Translations under genes and position numbers: made by a program
The notes under the pieces: generated by a model
Database searches by the model: none
Seen by the model: only the letters and a program-made list of their open reading frames with translations
Told to the model about the DNA's origin: nothing
Shown: positions 8,604-17,501 of the stretch, piece by piece
Layout of the letters: each line of letters begins with the position of its first letter
How positions within the stretch are numbered: position 1 is the stretch's first letter
Source of the DNA: CAZHGD01 sp964531735
GTDB taxonomy: Bacteria > Armatimonadota > UBA10988
Assembly: GCA_964531735.1 (NCBI GenBank)
Contig: CAZHGD010000009.1
Coordinates: 20,536-84,535, forward strand
Direction of reading: 5' to 3'
DNA: 64,000 nucleotides

Positions 8604-10409
8604 GTGTTCAGCGATTCTGTCATTCATTTCCTGAGAACCTACCAAGCGAGCATCCTCACCCGGTGGCAGGAGATCTGCAAGCAGGAACTCAGCCCCGACT
8701 TCGTGGCCGGGCGCTGGTTTGGCGAAGCCTCGCTCAAGGCTCTCTACGAGCAGTTTCTGGAAGCCTTCGGCAGCCGGGCGTACCGTGACCTCAACCGCAC
8801 CACCGAGAACCTGATCCGCTCCGACCAGACGCCCAGCCCGCTGGACGTCAAGGAGCTGTTGGTGGCCTTCGGCAAGGCCGCGTTCGAGGAGTTCGAGCCG
8901 CGCGAAGACGTGCTGCGCGACGCGCGCACGATCCGCAATGACCTGGCAGCGGTGGCGCGCACGCTGAAGCAGGTCTACAGCGAGCGCCTTTGCCCGCGGC
9001 TGATCGAGGTGCTGAGCGACCACCGCGACGATCTGCGTGAGCGGTGGCTGCGTGACTTGCCGACAGGCCGGATCAGCGACCAGTTCTCGCTGCTGTCCGA
9101 AGAGGACCGGGCCACCTTCGTCGACCACACGCTGGCGCTCTACGAGGCCGTGCTGCACGGCCGCGAACTGGAGCCGGCCCCGCACCCGCACGACCCGAAC
9201 GTGCCGTGCTCCATCTACGATGCCTGGGTGCTGCGGCAAGTGGACTACTTCAACCCGAAGGGCTTCACGCTAATCACGGTGCTGCGCGCGGTGGAGCATC
9301 TGGTCGGCCTGCTGGAGCCGCTGCTGGCGCGGGCGACGGTGGGTGACGAGTGGACCTATCGGGTCAGCCTGCTGCTGCTGGCCGATGCGCGGCGCACCAT
9401 CTCGCACGGTCTGGCCGACGCCTACGTCGAGCGGTTCTCGAAGAACTTCTACGGCGAGGTCGGCATCATGCTGCACCGCATCAAGAACAAGCTGACCTCG
9501 GTGCCGACGACGATGCGCACGGTGCTGGCCGTGGCCGACGAGGAGTACGGCCAGCTCTTCGACCCGATGACGCTGACCATGGACGAGGCCGGGCAACTGA
9601 TGGAGTGGCACGAGCAGGTGACCAGCCTGGTCGCGGCCGACGCGGCGATGTTCAGCGGTCCGGCGACGACGCTGGATGCGGCGGCACAGGAGGTCCTGGC
9701 GCCGCTGCGCGAAGCCAACGAGCAGATGCAGGCATACCTGGCCGAGCACCAGGAGCAGATCGAGAACATCTTCATGATGAAGCTCGATCCCAGCGCCATC
9801 GAGATGCTCGACGAGATGCTCGGCATCGTGCTGGAAGGCGGCAAGCAGACCGAGGAGTTGGCCAAGGATCTGCAGTTGCGCATGAACGAGATGTACGAGC
9901 GCGAGCCGCAACGGATGGAGGCCCTGTCCATCAAGGAACTGGTGGAGAGCGCGGCCCACGAGGCCGAGGTCGATGCCCGGGCCAAGGGCATCGAGTTCAC
10001 CGTGGACAATCAGGGCGACGGGCTGCGCATCCTGGGCATCCGGCGCGACATCGCCCGGCCGTTCGTGCAGGTCATCGACAACGCCATCAAGTACACGCCC
10101 GAGAACGGCCAGGTCACGGTCGAGCTCCACCAGGATGGGCCGGACCACGTGCTGTTCTCGTGCAAGGACACCGGCATCGGCATTCCGCCCGGCGAGGAAG
10201 AACTCGTGTTCGGGCTCTGCGAGCGCTGCTCGAACGCCAAGGACTTCGCGAACGGGACCGGCACCGGCCTGTACCACGACCGCATCACGGTGATGCACCA
10301 CAACGGCGAGATGTGGCTGAAGTCGGCCGGGCTGGGCCTGGGCACGACGATGTATATCCGGCTCCCGGTCTACCATGACGGACCGGAGCAGGTGCTCACG
10401 GGAGAGTGA
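8604..10409 (+). CDS. Atypical histidine kinase with RsbRD-like N-terminus
   Basis: A 601-aa soluble protein. The N-terminus (FLRTYQASILTRWQEI) resembles the sensor region of RsbRD-type proteins; two or three helical segments follow. A DHp-like sequence MLHRIKNKLTS holds the candidate phospho-acceptor His291. The C-terminal HATPase domain is clear: N box VIDNAIKYTPENG, G1 [12 protein letters not shown]2 GTGTGLYHDR. There is a long helical stretch of about 170 residues between His291 and the ATPase domain, unlike an ordinary kinase, and no membrane helix or receiver. GTG 8604 has GGGAG 8 nt upstream. It is followed one base after its stop by the TPR gene. Confidence 0.8.
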   Translation: MFSDSVIHFLRTYQASILTRWQEICKQELSPDFVAGRWFGEASLKALYEQFLEAFGSRAYRDLNRTTENLIRSDQTPSPLDVKELLVAFGKAAFEEFEPREDVLRDARTIRNDLAAVARTLKQVYSERLCPRLIEVLSDHRDDLRERWLRDLPTGRISDQFSLLSEEDRATFVDHTLALYEAVLHGRELEPAPHPHDPNVPCSIYDAWVLRQVDYFNPKGFTLITVLRAVEHLVGLLEPLLARATVGDEWTYRVSLLLLADARRTISHGLADAYVERFSKNFYGEVGIMLHRIKNKLTSVPTTMRTVLAVADEEYGQLFDPMTLTMDEAGQLMEWHEQVTSLVAADAAMFSGPATTLDAAAQEVLAPLREANEQMQAYLAEHQEQIENIFMMKLDPSAIEMLDEMLGIVLEGGKQTEELAKDLQLRMNEMYEREPQRMEALSIKELVESAAHEAEVDARAKGIEFTVDNQGDGLRILGIRRDIARPFVQVIDNAIKYTPENGQVTVELHQDGPDHVLFSCKDTGIGIPPGEEELVFGLCERCSNAKDFANGTGTGLYHDRITVMHHNGEMWLKSAGLGLGTTMYIRLPVYHDGPEQVLTGE

Positions 10410-10410
10410 C

Positions 10411-13400
10411 ATGAGCCATCGGGCGGCACGACGGTGGTGGCTGGCGGGTCTCATCCTGGTCTGTTCGGCTTCTCTGGCGCAGACCCAGGATGCTGCCGCG
10501 CTCTACCGTACCGCCGAGGCCGCCTTCGCCGACAAGGCTTGGGACAAGGCGCTCGAAGCGTTCCGGCTGTTCGTGGTGAAGTACCCCGACGATCAGCGGG
10601 CACCGCGGGCCATGTACCGGATCGGCGAGTGTCACGGCGCAGCCAACCGCTACGAATCAGCGGCACAGGCCTTCCAGCTCTGCTACAAGCGCTACCCCGA
10701 CGCGAATGTCGCCGACAGCGCGCGGTTCAACGAGGGCTTCTACTTCTACCGGGCGCAGAAGTGGCAGCAGGCTGCGTTCGCCTACCAGAGCTACATCAAG
10801 CACGGCACCAACCCCGGGTTCAAAGCCCTGGCCTGGTACTGGCGCGCGGAGGCGCTGTACCAGTTGGCACGCCCGGAGGACGCCGCGGTGGCCTACCAGG
10901 CGTTCCTGGCCTTGCCGGCCGAGACTCTGAAGTCGCAGGCGGTGGCGGAGCTGGTGCCCTACGCGCGGTTCAGCATTGCCGCCTGCCACTACGACGCCAA
11001 GGAGTACGTCAAGGCCATCGCCGCGGTGCGCGTCGTGCTGGCCAAGCACGCCGGCGTGCCGGTGGTGGCCGATGCGCTGTGGTACGGCGCCCAGGCGTTC
11101 CGCCAACTGAAGAAGCTGGACGACGCCGTGCAGTGGTACCAGCGCCTGGCCGACGAGTACAAGACGTCGCCATATGCGCCCGAAGCGCTGTACGCGATCT
11201 TCGAGATTGAGCAGGCTCGCGGCAACAAGGAAGCGGCGCGCAAGGCGATGGACCGGCTGGGCCGCGACTACCCGAAGACCGATGGTCTGGCCGGGAACGC
11301 CCGTTTCCGTGTGGCGGCCGAGCGGCTGAAGGCCAAGGACTTCGCCACGGCGCAGAAGCTGTACCGCGAAGCCCTGACCGGCGCCACCGGCGAGGACGAG
11401 GCCGCGGCGCTGCTGGGCCTGGCCGAGGCCTCCTTTGGCCTGGAGCAGTTCGACGAGGCGGCCGGCGCCTACCGCAAGTTGCTGGGCAAGTTCTCCAGCG
11501 ACCGCAATGCCACGCACGCGCGGCTGCGGCTGGGTGAGGTGCTCATCCGGCAGGGCAAGTTCGCCGACGCCGAGAAGCTCTACCGCGAGGCGTTGCCCGC
11601 GCTGCCGGCCGGGCCGAACGCGGCCCTGGCGCGCTACAACCTGGCGCTGGCGCTGCTGGGCCAGGGCAAGGGTGCCGAGGCGGCGCCGCTGTTCGCCGAG
11701 GCGGCCGAGTTGGACCGCGCCGGTGAGATTGGCGCCGGCGCGCTGCTCAAACTCGGCGGGCTCTACCTCGAGCAGAAGAAGCCGGCCGAGGCCCGGACCG
11801 CTTGGCGTGACTACCTCAAGCGATACGGCAACAAGCCCGAGGCGGCGCAGGCGTTGTGGGGTGTCGGCGAGGCGTCGTACCGGCTGGAGGACTGGCCGGC
11901 GGCGCTGGAAGCCTACCAGTCGCTGGTGACCAAATTCGCCGACAGCGCGTTGACGGAGCGGGCCTACTACCGCCTGGTCGAGGTCTACCGCAAGCTCGGC
12001 CAGGCGGACAAGGCCGAGCAGGTCAGCGAGGTGCTGCGCCGGAAGTACCCGACCTCGAAGCTGAGCGCCGCGGCGCAGCTCAGCAGCGGCACCGAGGCGT
12101 TCAAGGCCCGCCGCTACAAGGTCGCGGTCGAGGCCTTCGAGGCCTTCGTCAAGGCCAACCCGGAGCACGAAGAGGCGCCGGCGGCGCTGGCCTACCTGGC
12201 CGCCAGCCTCTACTTGGCCGACGACGTGCCGAACCACTGGCAACGCGCGGCCGAGGCGTACCAGCAGTTGGCGCAGAAGCACCCGCAAGTGGTGCCCGAC
12301 TGCCTGTTCTGGGCCGGCTCGGCCTATCTGGAGGCGGGGCAGCCGCAGCCGGCGGTGGACGCGCTACGGGGGTTCCTGAAGGCGCAACCGCAGAGCAAGC
12401 TGGCGGCCCGCGGGCAGATGCTGCTGGGCCGCGCGCTGGTCGCGGTCGACAAGCCGGTTGAAGCGGCGGCCGTGCTACAAGTGGCCGTGGAGCAGGCGGG
12501 CAACGACCTGCCGCTGCGCACCGAAGCGCGCTATGAGCTGGCCTGGGCGCTGCTGGCCGCGGGCAAGGAGGAGCAGGGCTACGCCGTGTTCCGCCAGTTG
12601 GTGGACGACGACCCCAAGGGCGCCCTGACGCCCGATGCTCGCTTCCGCCTGGCTGGACGAGCGCACCAGCTCAAGCGTTACGACGACGCGGTGACGGCGT
12701 ACCGCCAGTGGCTGTCCGACTATCCTGAGCACGCCCTACGGCCGAAGGTGGCGTACAACCTGGCCTTCGCGCTGGAAGCGAAGGGCGAGCAGGCTGCGGC
12801 CTCGGCGGCCTATGCCGAAGCGGCCAAGCTGCTGGTCAACGGCGATCCCGAGTTGCGGCAGCAGGCGGCCTACCGCACGGGCCTCTGCCTGTACCGGGCC
12901 GGTGACCACGCGGGCGCGCTGAAGGCCCTCGACGCCTTCGACGCGGCCCACCCCGACAGCAAGCTCCGCGTCGAGGCGCTGCACTACCGCGGGCAGGCGC
13001 TGGCGGCCCAGGAGAAGTGGGCCGACGCGGCCAAGGTGTTCCGCAAGCTGGCCGACGACTTCAAAGACCACATCCTGGCCCCGTCGGCGCGGTTCAACCT
13101 GGGCGTGGCCCTGCAGAACCAGCAGAAGTACGACGAGGCACGCGCTGTCTACGGCGTGCTGGTGCAGCAGGCGGGCCTGGCGCCCGAACTGGTGGCCGAT
13201 GCGCAGGTGCGACTGGGCGAGGTGCTCTACGCGCAGAAGCGGCACGACGAGGCGCTGGAGTGGTTCGTACGCGCCGAGCATGGCCCAGTACCGGCAGTGC
13301 GGCCGGCGGCTCGCTACTGGGCCGCGCTGTGCTATCAGCACAAGGGCGAGACGGCCAAGGCGCGCGAGAAGCTCAACCAGGTGATCAACGAAGCGCCGCA

Positions 13401-13452
13401 GTCGGAGTGGGGCGCGCGCGCCAAGAAGGCGCTGGACGACATCACCCGCTGA
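10411..13452 (+). CDS. Secreted multi-TPR repeat protein
   Basis: A 1013-aa protein with a signal peptide (RRWWLAGLILVCSASLAQ, cleavage near residue 26), then tetratricopeptide repeats over nearly the whole length, many of the outer-membrane-lipoprotein/YbgF style (ALYxAGEAxFxxKxYxxAxxxFxxFxxxYPxxxxAPxA). It probably acts as a periplasmic scaffold; no catalytic domain is visible. The start at ATG 10411 (not the ATG at 10375 inside the kinase gene) has GGAG 6 nt before it and puts the signal peptide at the N-terminus. Its 3' end overlaps the convergent DUF123 gene by 11 nt. Confidence 0.87.
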   Translation: MSHRAARRWWLAGLILVCSASLAQTQDAAALYRTAEAAFADKAWDKALEAFRLFVVKYPDDQRAPRAMYRIGECHGAANRYESAAQAFQLCYKRYPDANVADSARFNEGFYFYRAQKWQQAAFAYQSYIKHGTNPGFKALAWYWRAEALYQLARPEDAAVAYQAFLALPAETLKSQAVAELVPYARFSIAACHYDAKEYVKAIAAVRVVLAKHAGVPVVADALWYGAQAFRQLKKLDDAVQWYQRLADEYKTSPYAPEALYAIFEIEQARGNKEAARKAMDRLGRDYPKTDGLAGNARFRVAAERLKAKDFATAQKLYREALTGATGEDEAAALLGLAEASFGLEQFDEAAGAYRKLLGKFSSDRNATHARLRLGEVLIRQGKFADAEKLYREALPALPAGPNAALARYNLALALLGQGKGAEAAPLFAEAAELDRAGEIGAGALLKLGGLYLEQKKPAEARTAWRDYLKRYGNKPEAAQALWGVGEASYRLEDWPAALEAYQSLVTKFADSALTERAYYRLVEVYRKLGQADKAEQVSEVLRRKYPTSKLSAAAQLSSGTEAFKARRYKVAVEAFEAFVKANPEHEEAPAALAYLAASLYLADDVPNHWQRAAEAYQQLAQKHPQVVPDCLFWAGSAYLEAGQPQPAVDALRGFLKAQPQSKLAARGQMLLGRALVAVDKPVEAAAVLQVAVEQAGNDLPLRTEARYELAWALLAAGKEEQGYAVFRQLVDDDPKGALTPDARFRLAGRAHQLKRYDDAVTAYRQWLSDYPEHALRPKVAYNLAFALEAKGEQAAASAAYAEAAKLLVNGDPELRQQAAYRTGLCLYRAGDHAGALKALDAFDAAHPDSKLRVEALHYRGQALAAQEKWADAAKVFRKLADDFKDHILAPSARFNLGVALQNQQKYDEARAVYGVLVQQAGLAPELVADAQVRLGEVLYAQKRHDEALEWFVRAEHGPVPAVRPAARYWAALCYQHKGETAKAREKLNQVINEAPQSEWGARAKKALDDITR

Positions 13453-13882
13453 TGGCCGCGGGCGCGGCTTCGTCCCACGCCTGGCGGGTGGGGCCCAGGT
13501 AGACCAGGTGCGCCGCGCAGCGGCAGTCAGACGACCCGAAGCCACGCACGGGCACGCGCACGCCCGCGCTGCCGGCCAGCTCCTGGTGACGGCGGCACTC
13601 CTGCTGCGGGTCGGCCGCCACCCAGGGCCAAGCCCGCCAGGCCGCGACGCCGGTGTGGGAGGTGAGGTAGTCGATGTGCCAGCGCAGCGGCTTCTCCAGG
13701 GCCGCATGGCGGCGCAAGCGGTGCCCCAACGCGCGCTTCATCGAGCCCGTGTAGACGTACCAGCCGGCCGCGAAGTGCTGTGGCCCCAGTGCGCCGACGG
13801 TGACTGCCAGCGGCTGTGGCACGGCCAGCAACAGTTGGTAGATGCCACTGTCGAACGGCAGGTCGGCGAGCGGGTCGCGCAT
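13442..13882 (-). CDS. DUF123 / Uri-type GIY-YIG-like protein
   Basis: A 146-aa protein of the DUF123 family, related to GIY-YIG nucleases. Seen: SGIYQLLLAVPQP at about 11-23, GWYVYTGSMKRALGHRLRRH, LRWHIDYLTSH, and the C-terminal Cys/His group (SSDCRCAAHLVYLG). These are the conserved blocks of the family, often called Uri superfamily endonucleases; activity is not established. ATG 13882 shares its first base with the stop of the LysE gene (TGATG), so translation is coupled. Confidence 0.85.
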   Translation of the reverse strand: MRDPLADLPFDSGIYQLLLAVPQPLAVTVGALGPQHFAAGWYVYTGSMKRALGHRLRRHAALEKPLRWHIDYLTSHTGVAAWRAWPWVAADPQQECRRHQELAGSAGVRVPVRGFGSSDCRCAAHLVYLGPTRQAWDEAAPAAISG

Positions 13883-14550
13883 CAGGCCGTCTGCGCGGCT
13901 GGTGGCCACAGGCTGTAGCGCACGAAGCGCAGGCCGAACGCCAGCAGGCAGGCGGCGCAGCCGCCGATCAGCGCGCGGTAGACGCCGTCGCTGAGCAGCC
14001 GGCCGCCACCGGCCAGCAGTGCGGCGACCAGCGAGTACCAGACCAGGTCGCTGAGGATGTGGCCGCTGTAGAACGCGGCCAGCCCGACGGTGCCCCGCTG
14101 CGACAGCGCCTGGGTCAGCAGGCCCAGCCCGATGGTGGCCCACCAGACCCAGAAGTACGGGTTGGCGGCCGAGAGGACGATACCGGCCAGCACCGGATGG
14201 TGCCGTCCGCCCTCGGCGCGGACGGTGTGCAGCGACAGCGCCGGTAGACCGCGCAGCATGTCGGCGGCCATCAGCAGCAACATGACGCCGCCGATGGCGC
14301 CGATGGCCCGCGCGAGCGGCGCATCGGGCCGTGAGAGCAACCGGTGCAGGCCGGCCACCAGCGCGAGCACCAACGCGAACTCGATCACGGCGTGCCCCAG
14401 CACAATGGCCGGACCGGCCCAGAAGCCGCAAGTCACCACCAGCGCGAGCGTGGCGACCAGCACCGGTCCAGGCATGATCGCGCCGCTGAACCCAGTGATG
14501 AAGGCCTGAGCGAACAGCCCGGCGGCGCCGCCGGCAGAACGACCGGACAT
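13882..14550 (-). CDS. LysE/RhtB family exporter
   Basis: A 222-aa inner-membrane protein with about six helices. The family signature lies at the N-terminus (FITGFSGAIMPGPVLVATLA), then GHAVIEFALVLALVAG, and AANPYFWVWWATIG in the second half. Members export amino acids or related small molecules; the cargo is not predictable. The start is ATG 14550 with GAGG about 10 nt upstream. It is paired with the DUF123 gene through a one-base overlap. Confidence 0.88.
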   Translation of the reverse strand: MSGRSAGGAAGLFAQAFITGFSGAIMPGPVLVATLALVVTCGFWAGPAIVLGHAVIEFALVLALVAGLHRLLSRPDAPLARAIGAIGGVMLLLMAADMLRGLPALSLHTVRAEGGRHHPVLAGIVLSAANPYFWVWWATIGLGLLTQALSQRGTVGLAAFYSGHILSDLVWYSLVAALLAGGGRLLSDGVYRALIGGCAACLLAFGLRFVRYSLWPPAAQTA

Positions 14551-14629
14551 GGACGGTACACCTCGACGGCATTGTGGTGGGGCGGTGCCGAGGCGTCAAG
14601 CGCACCACCGGCATGCGCCGGCCAGCGGG

Positions 14630-17473
14630 TCAGCGCTCCGCCGGCACGCCACCGCAGTCGGCGAACGTGTTGCCCGCGCGCAGCGCCGCCAGCCACAGAC
14701 CGGTCGCGCCCTCGCCGACGGCTGCCGAACAGGCGAGGAACTGGTTGTCGCGATAGTGGTTGGCCGGCGCCCGGCCCTGCCGGTCGGGCATCAGCCAGAG
14801 GGCGGTCGAGCCGGCCTCGTTGAACCCGATCACCCGGTTGCCGACCAGTTGGTACCGGCCGGCGACGCGGATCGCCTCCTTGACCCCGCTGGCCTCGCCG
14901 CGGCTGATCAGGTTGTGGGCGAACCAACTGGCCGAGCTGCCGGCGTTGTCCAGGACCACCGGGCGCTGACAACCGGTGATGGTGTTGTCGTGCAGGTTCC
15001 AGTTGGCGGGCCCCGGCGGCGCCACCTCGAAAGTCTCGCCAGCGGTGATCTCGCGTGGCTCGCGCAGCTTGAAGCGGAGCGTGGCCGGGTCGTAGGCCTC
15101 GATGGTCGAGGTCGCGGTCACCTTGCCGCCGCTGGTCCACAGCACCTGCCAGCCCTGGTACTGGTGCGTGTAGCGCCATTCGAGCGGCAGTGACGCTTCG
15201 TGGAAGGTGGTGCGGTCGACCACCTGGGTCACGCGCGACGAGCAGCGTCCGGTGACCAGGCCGGTGCCGCAGTTGCGGATCAGGTTGTCGTGTACATTCA
15301 GGTGCAGGGCCGGATCACGCAGGACGATGCCGGTGACGCGTGGGTCAGCCGGACCGCGCACGTAGACCTGGTTGTCGGCCACGGTGACCTCGGAGGCATC
15401 GACACTGATGCCCACCCGGTTGGCCGCGTTGGCGCCGGCGTAGGTGAGGTCGATGATGTTGCCGCAGATCACGGCGCTGCGCGAGGGGTAGGAGCCCCAC
15501 TCCAGCGGCGCGTCCGGCCGGAACCAGGGCAGTGTGGGCCGCACGGTGTGGCTCGACACGGTGATGGCCGGCCCGTTGAAGTTGACGAACAGGTTGCCGG
15601 CGATGACCACCTGCGACGAGCCGTGGTTGACGGCGATGCCGCCGCTGCGGCCGATGCCCTCGAAGACGTTGTCACAGATGAACGCCTGCCCGCAGCCGAG
15701 TTCGTTCAGGTCCTCGAAGCGGTGGCTCATGTCGCCGACGGTGATGGCGCCGGTGTTGCGGAAGTAGCTGCCTTGCACGCGCAGGAACCGGGCCGGCATC
15801 TCGGCGGCGTGCCAGCCGGCGCCGTCGACCCGGCAGAACAGGATGCTGGTGTTCTCGCCACGGTCGTTGTTGTTGAAGGCGTTGGCGGCGCAGTCGGTCA
15901 CCGAGCACCGCAGGTAGGTCAGCGACTTCTGGTGCTGCGCCGGCTCCACCTGGCCGGCGCGGGCCGGTCCCTGCGCGTAGAAGCACTCGTTGGCCATGCG
16001 GCTGGCGTGGACGTTCTCGATCAGCACGCGCTCGGTGCCGGACATGCCGACCGCGTTACAGCCTTTCAGGGAGTTGGGCCAGAACCCGTAGCCGCTGCTG
16101 GTGGTGAAGGCCAGCGGCGCCTCGGCCAGGCCGGTGTGGCCGACCATGGTGAAGTTGCGGATGGTCACCTCGGTGCCGCGTGACAGCGCGAAGCAGGAGC
16201 CGTTGCCGTCGCTGATGTCCAGCACGGTGGTGGCGGCATTGGCGCCCTCGAGCCGAATCGCGGTCGCATTGGTGACCGACAGGCCACCAGGAATGCGGTA
16301 GTGGCCGGCCGGGAAGTACACGTGGCACCGGCGCTTGAGAGCCAGGTTGATGGCCTGCTGCACGGCGGCGCGGTCGGTGTGCCGGACGACGGCGCCGGTG
16401 GCCGAGCGGTTGGCGGCATCGCGCAAGGTGAGCACCTTGCCCTCAATCCGCTCGATGGTGCTGATCAGTTGGTCGCGCGCCGAGAACGTGACCATCTGGC
16501 CGCGCTGCCAGGGCTGGCGCTGGAAGCGGATCTCAATCCCGCTGTCCAGCTTCTGCCAGTCGTAGGTGGCCGGCACCCTGGCGGCGACCCACGGCTTGGC
16601 CAGGTCGAGCTTCCAGCGGAAGGTGACCGGGTCGGTGCCGTCGACTTCGACGATGCCGGTCAGCCAACTGCCACTGCTGCCGTCGTAGCCGCGGATCTCC
16701 ACGGCGTCACCCAACGGCTTGGTGGTGGCATAGGGCTCGCCCGGCCCACTGAGTAGCGGCCGCAGGTACCGGATGTTGCACCGGGCGACGGAGATCTGCT
16801 GGCCGACCTGCAGGTCGCCGACGTCAGCAACGGTGATCTGGTTCTGCCCGGCGGTGGTGGTGGCCGTGGTCTCGAACTGCGAGCCCGAGGCCCCCAAGTC
16901 GCGGACATTCAGCCACCCGTTCACCTCGGCCGGCTGTGGCGGCAGCTCCCAGCGCACGTGGTCGATTGTGTAGATCACGTCCTTGGCCGGCGAACTGAGG
17001 TAGAGCGCCAAGTTGGCGACGCGCCGCAGATCCCAGCCGAAGTCCTGGAGGCAGAGCGTGACGCCCTTGTTCCAGCCGGGGTGGAGCTGACCGAGCGAGA
17101 CCGTCTTGGCGTCCTTGCGGTCCAGCAGGCAGAGCTGCGCGCCGAACTCGACCGGTTCGGGCGTCTCCAGGAAGATGTCCATGACCAGCAGTTGCCGGGC
17201 CGACCAGTTCGGCTCGGCCTTCGGGTACCACCACAGCGCCGGCCAACTCGGCTTGTCCGAGCCCTTGGCCAGCACGCGTAGCGCGTAGCGGCCGGCGGTG
17301 GTGTGCTCGGTGACGCGCGTCCCCGAGACGTTCGTGCGCAACTCGAACGGGTTGTCGGCGTCGGTCTCGAACGAGGCCACCAGGCCCGTGGCCGGCGCCG
17401 GCGGGCTGTCCTGAGCGACGGCCACACCCGCGAGCGACGCGGCCACCAGAGTCACCAGCAGGCAATGCTTCAT
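14630..17473 (-). CDS. Secreted right-handed beta-helix (pectate-lyase-superfamily) protein
   Basis: A 947-aa protein with a clean signal peptide (MKHCLLVTLVAASLAGVAVAQ). Residues about 25-180 look like a beta-sandwich carbohydrate-binding module. Then comes the pectate-lyase-3 entry motif (VRDLGASGSQFETT) and CHVYFPAGHYRIPGGL, followed by a long parallel beta-helix with repeated N-x-x-I/V-x-N turns (RNTGAI, ICDNVFEG, IAGNLFVNFNGPAI, CGNIIDLTY, NVHDNLIRNCG). It is probably a polysaccharide lyase, hydrolase or binding protein. ATG 17473 was chosen for the signal peptide; the frame upstream overlaps the preceding gene. It follows that gene by 28 nt, so they form an operon. Confidence 0.82.
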   Translation of the reverse strand: MKHCLLVTLVAASLAGVAVAQDSPPAPATGLVASFETDADNPFELRTNVSGTRVTEHTTAGRYALRVLAKGSDKPSWPALWWYPKAEPNWSARQLLVMDIFLETPEPVEFGAQLCLLDRKDAKTVSLGQLHPGWNKGVTLCLQDFGWDLRRVANLALYLSSPAKDVIYTIDHVRWELPPQPAEVNGWLNVRDLGASGSQFETTATTTAGQNQITVADVGDLQVGQQISVARCNIRYLRPLLSGPGEPYATTKPLGDAVEIRGYDGSSGSWLTGIVEVDGTDPVTFRWKLDLAKPWVAARVPATYDWQKLDSGIEIRFQRQPWQRGQMVTFSARDQLISTIERIEGKVLTLRDAANRSATGAVVRHTDRAAVQQAINLALKRRCHVYFPAGHYRIPGGLSVTNATAIRLEGANAATTVLDISDGNGSCFALSRGTEVTIRNFTMVGHTGLAEAPLAFTTSSGYGFWPNSLKGCNAVGMSGTERVLIENVHASRMANECFYAQGPARAGQVEPAQHQKSLTYLRCSVTDCAANAFNNNDRGENTSILFCRVDGAGWHAAEMPARFLRVQGSYFRNTGAITVGDMSHRFEDLNELGCGQAFICDNVFEGIGRSGGIAVNHGSSQVVIAGNLFVNFNGPAITVSSHTVRPTLPWFRPDAPLEWGSYPSRSAVICGNIIDLTYAGANAANRVGISVDASEVTVADNQVYVRGPADPRVTGIVLRDPALHLNVHDNLIRNCGTGLVTGRCSSRVTQVVDRTTFHEASLPLEWRYTHQYQGWQVLWTSGGKVTATSTIEAYDPATLRFKLREPREITAGETFEVAPPGPANWNLHDNTITGCQRPVVLDNAGSSASWFAHNLISRGEASGVKEAIRVAGRYQLVGNRVIGFNEAGSTALWLMPDRQGRAPANHYRDNQFLACSAAVGEGATGLWLAALRAGNTFADCGGVPAER

Positions 17474-17501
17474 GGGTGCGGTGCTCCCAACGCGACGGAC
17501 G

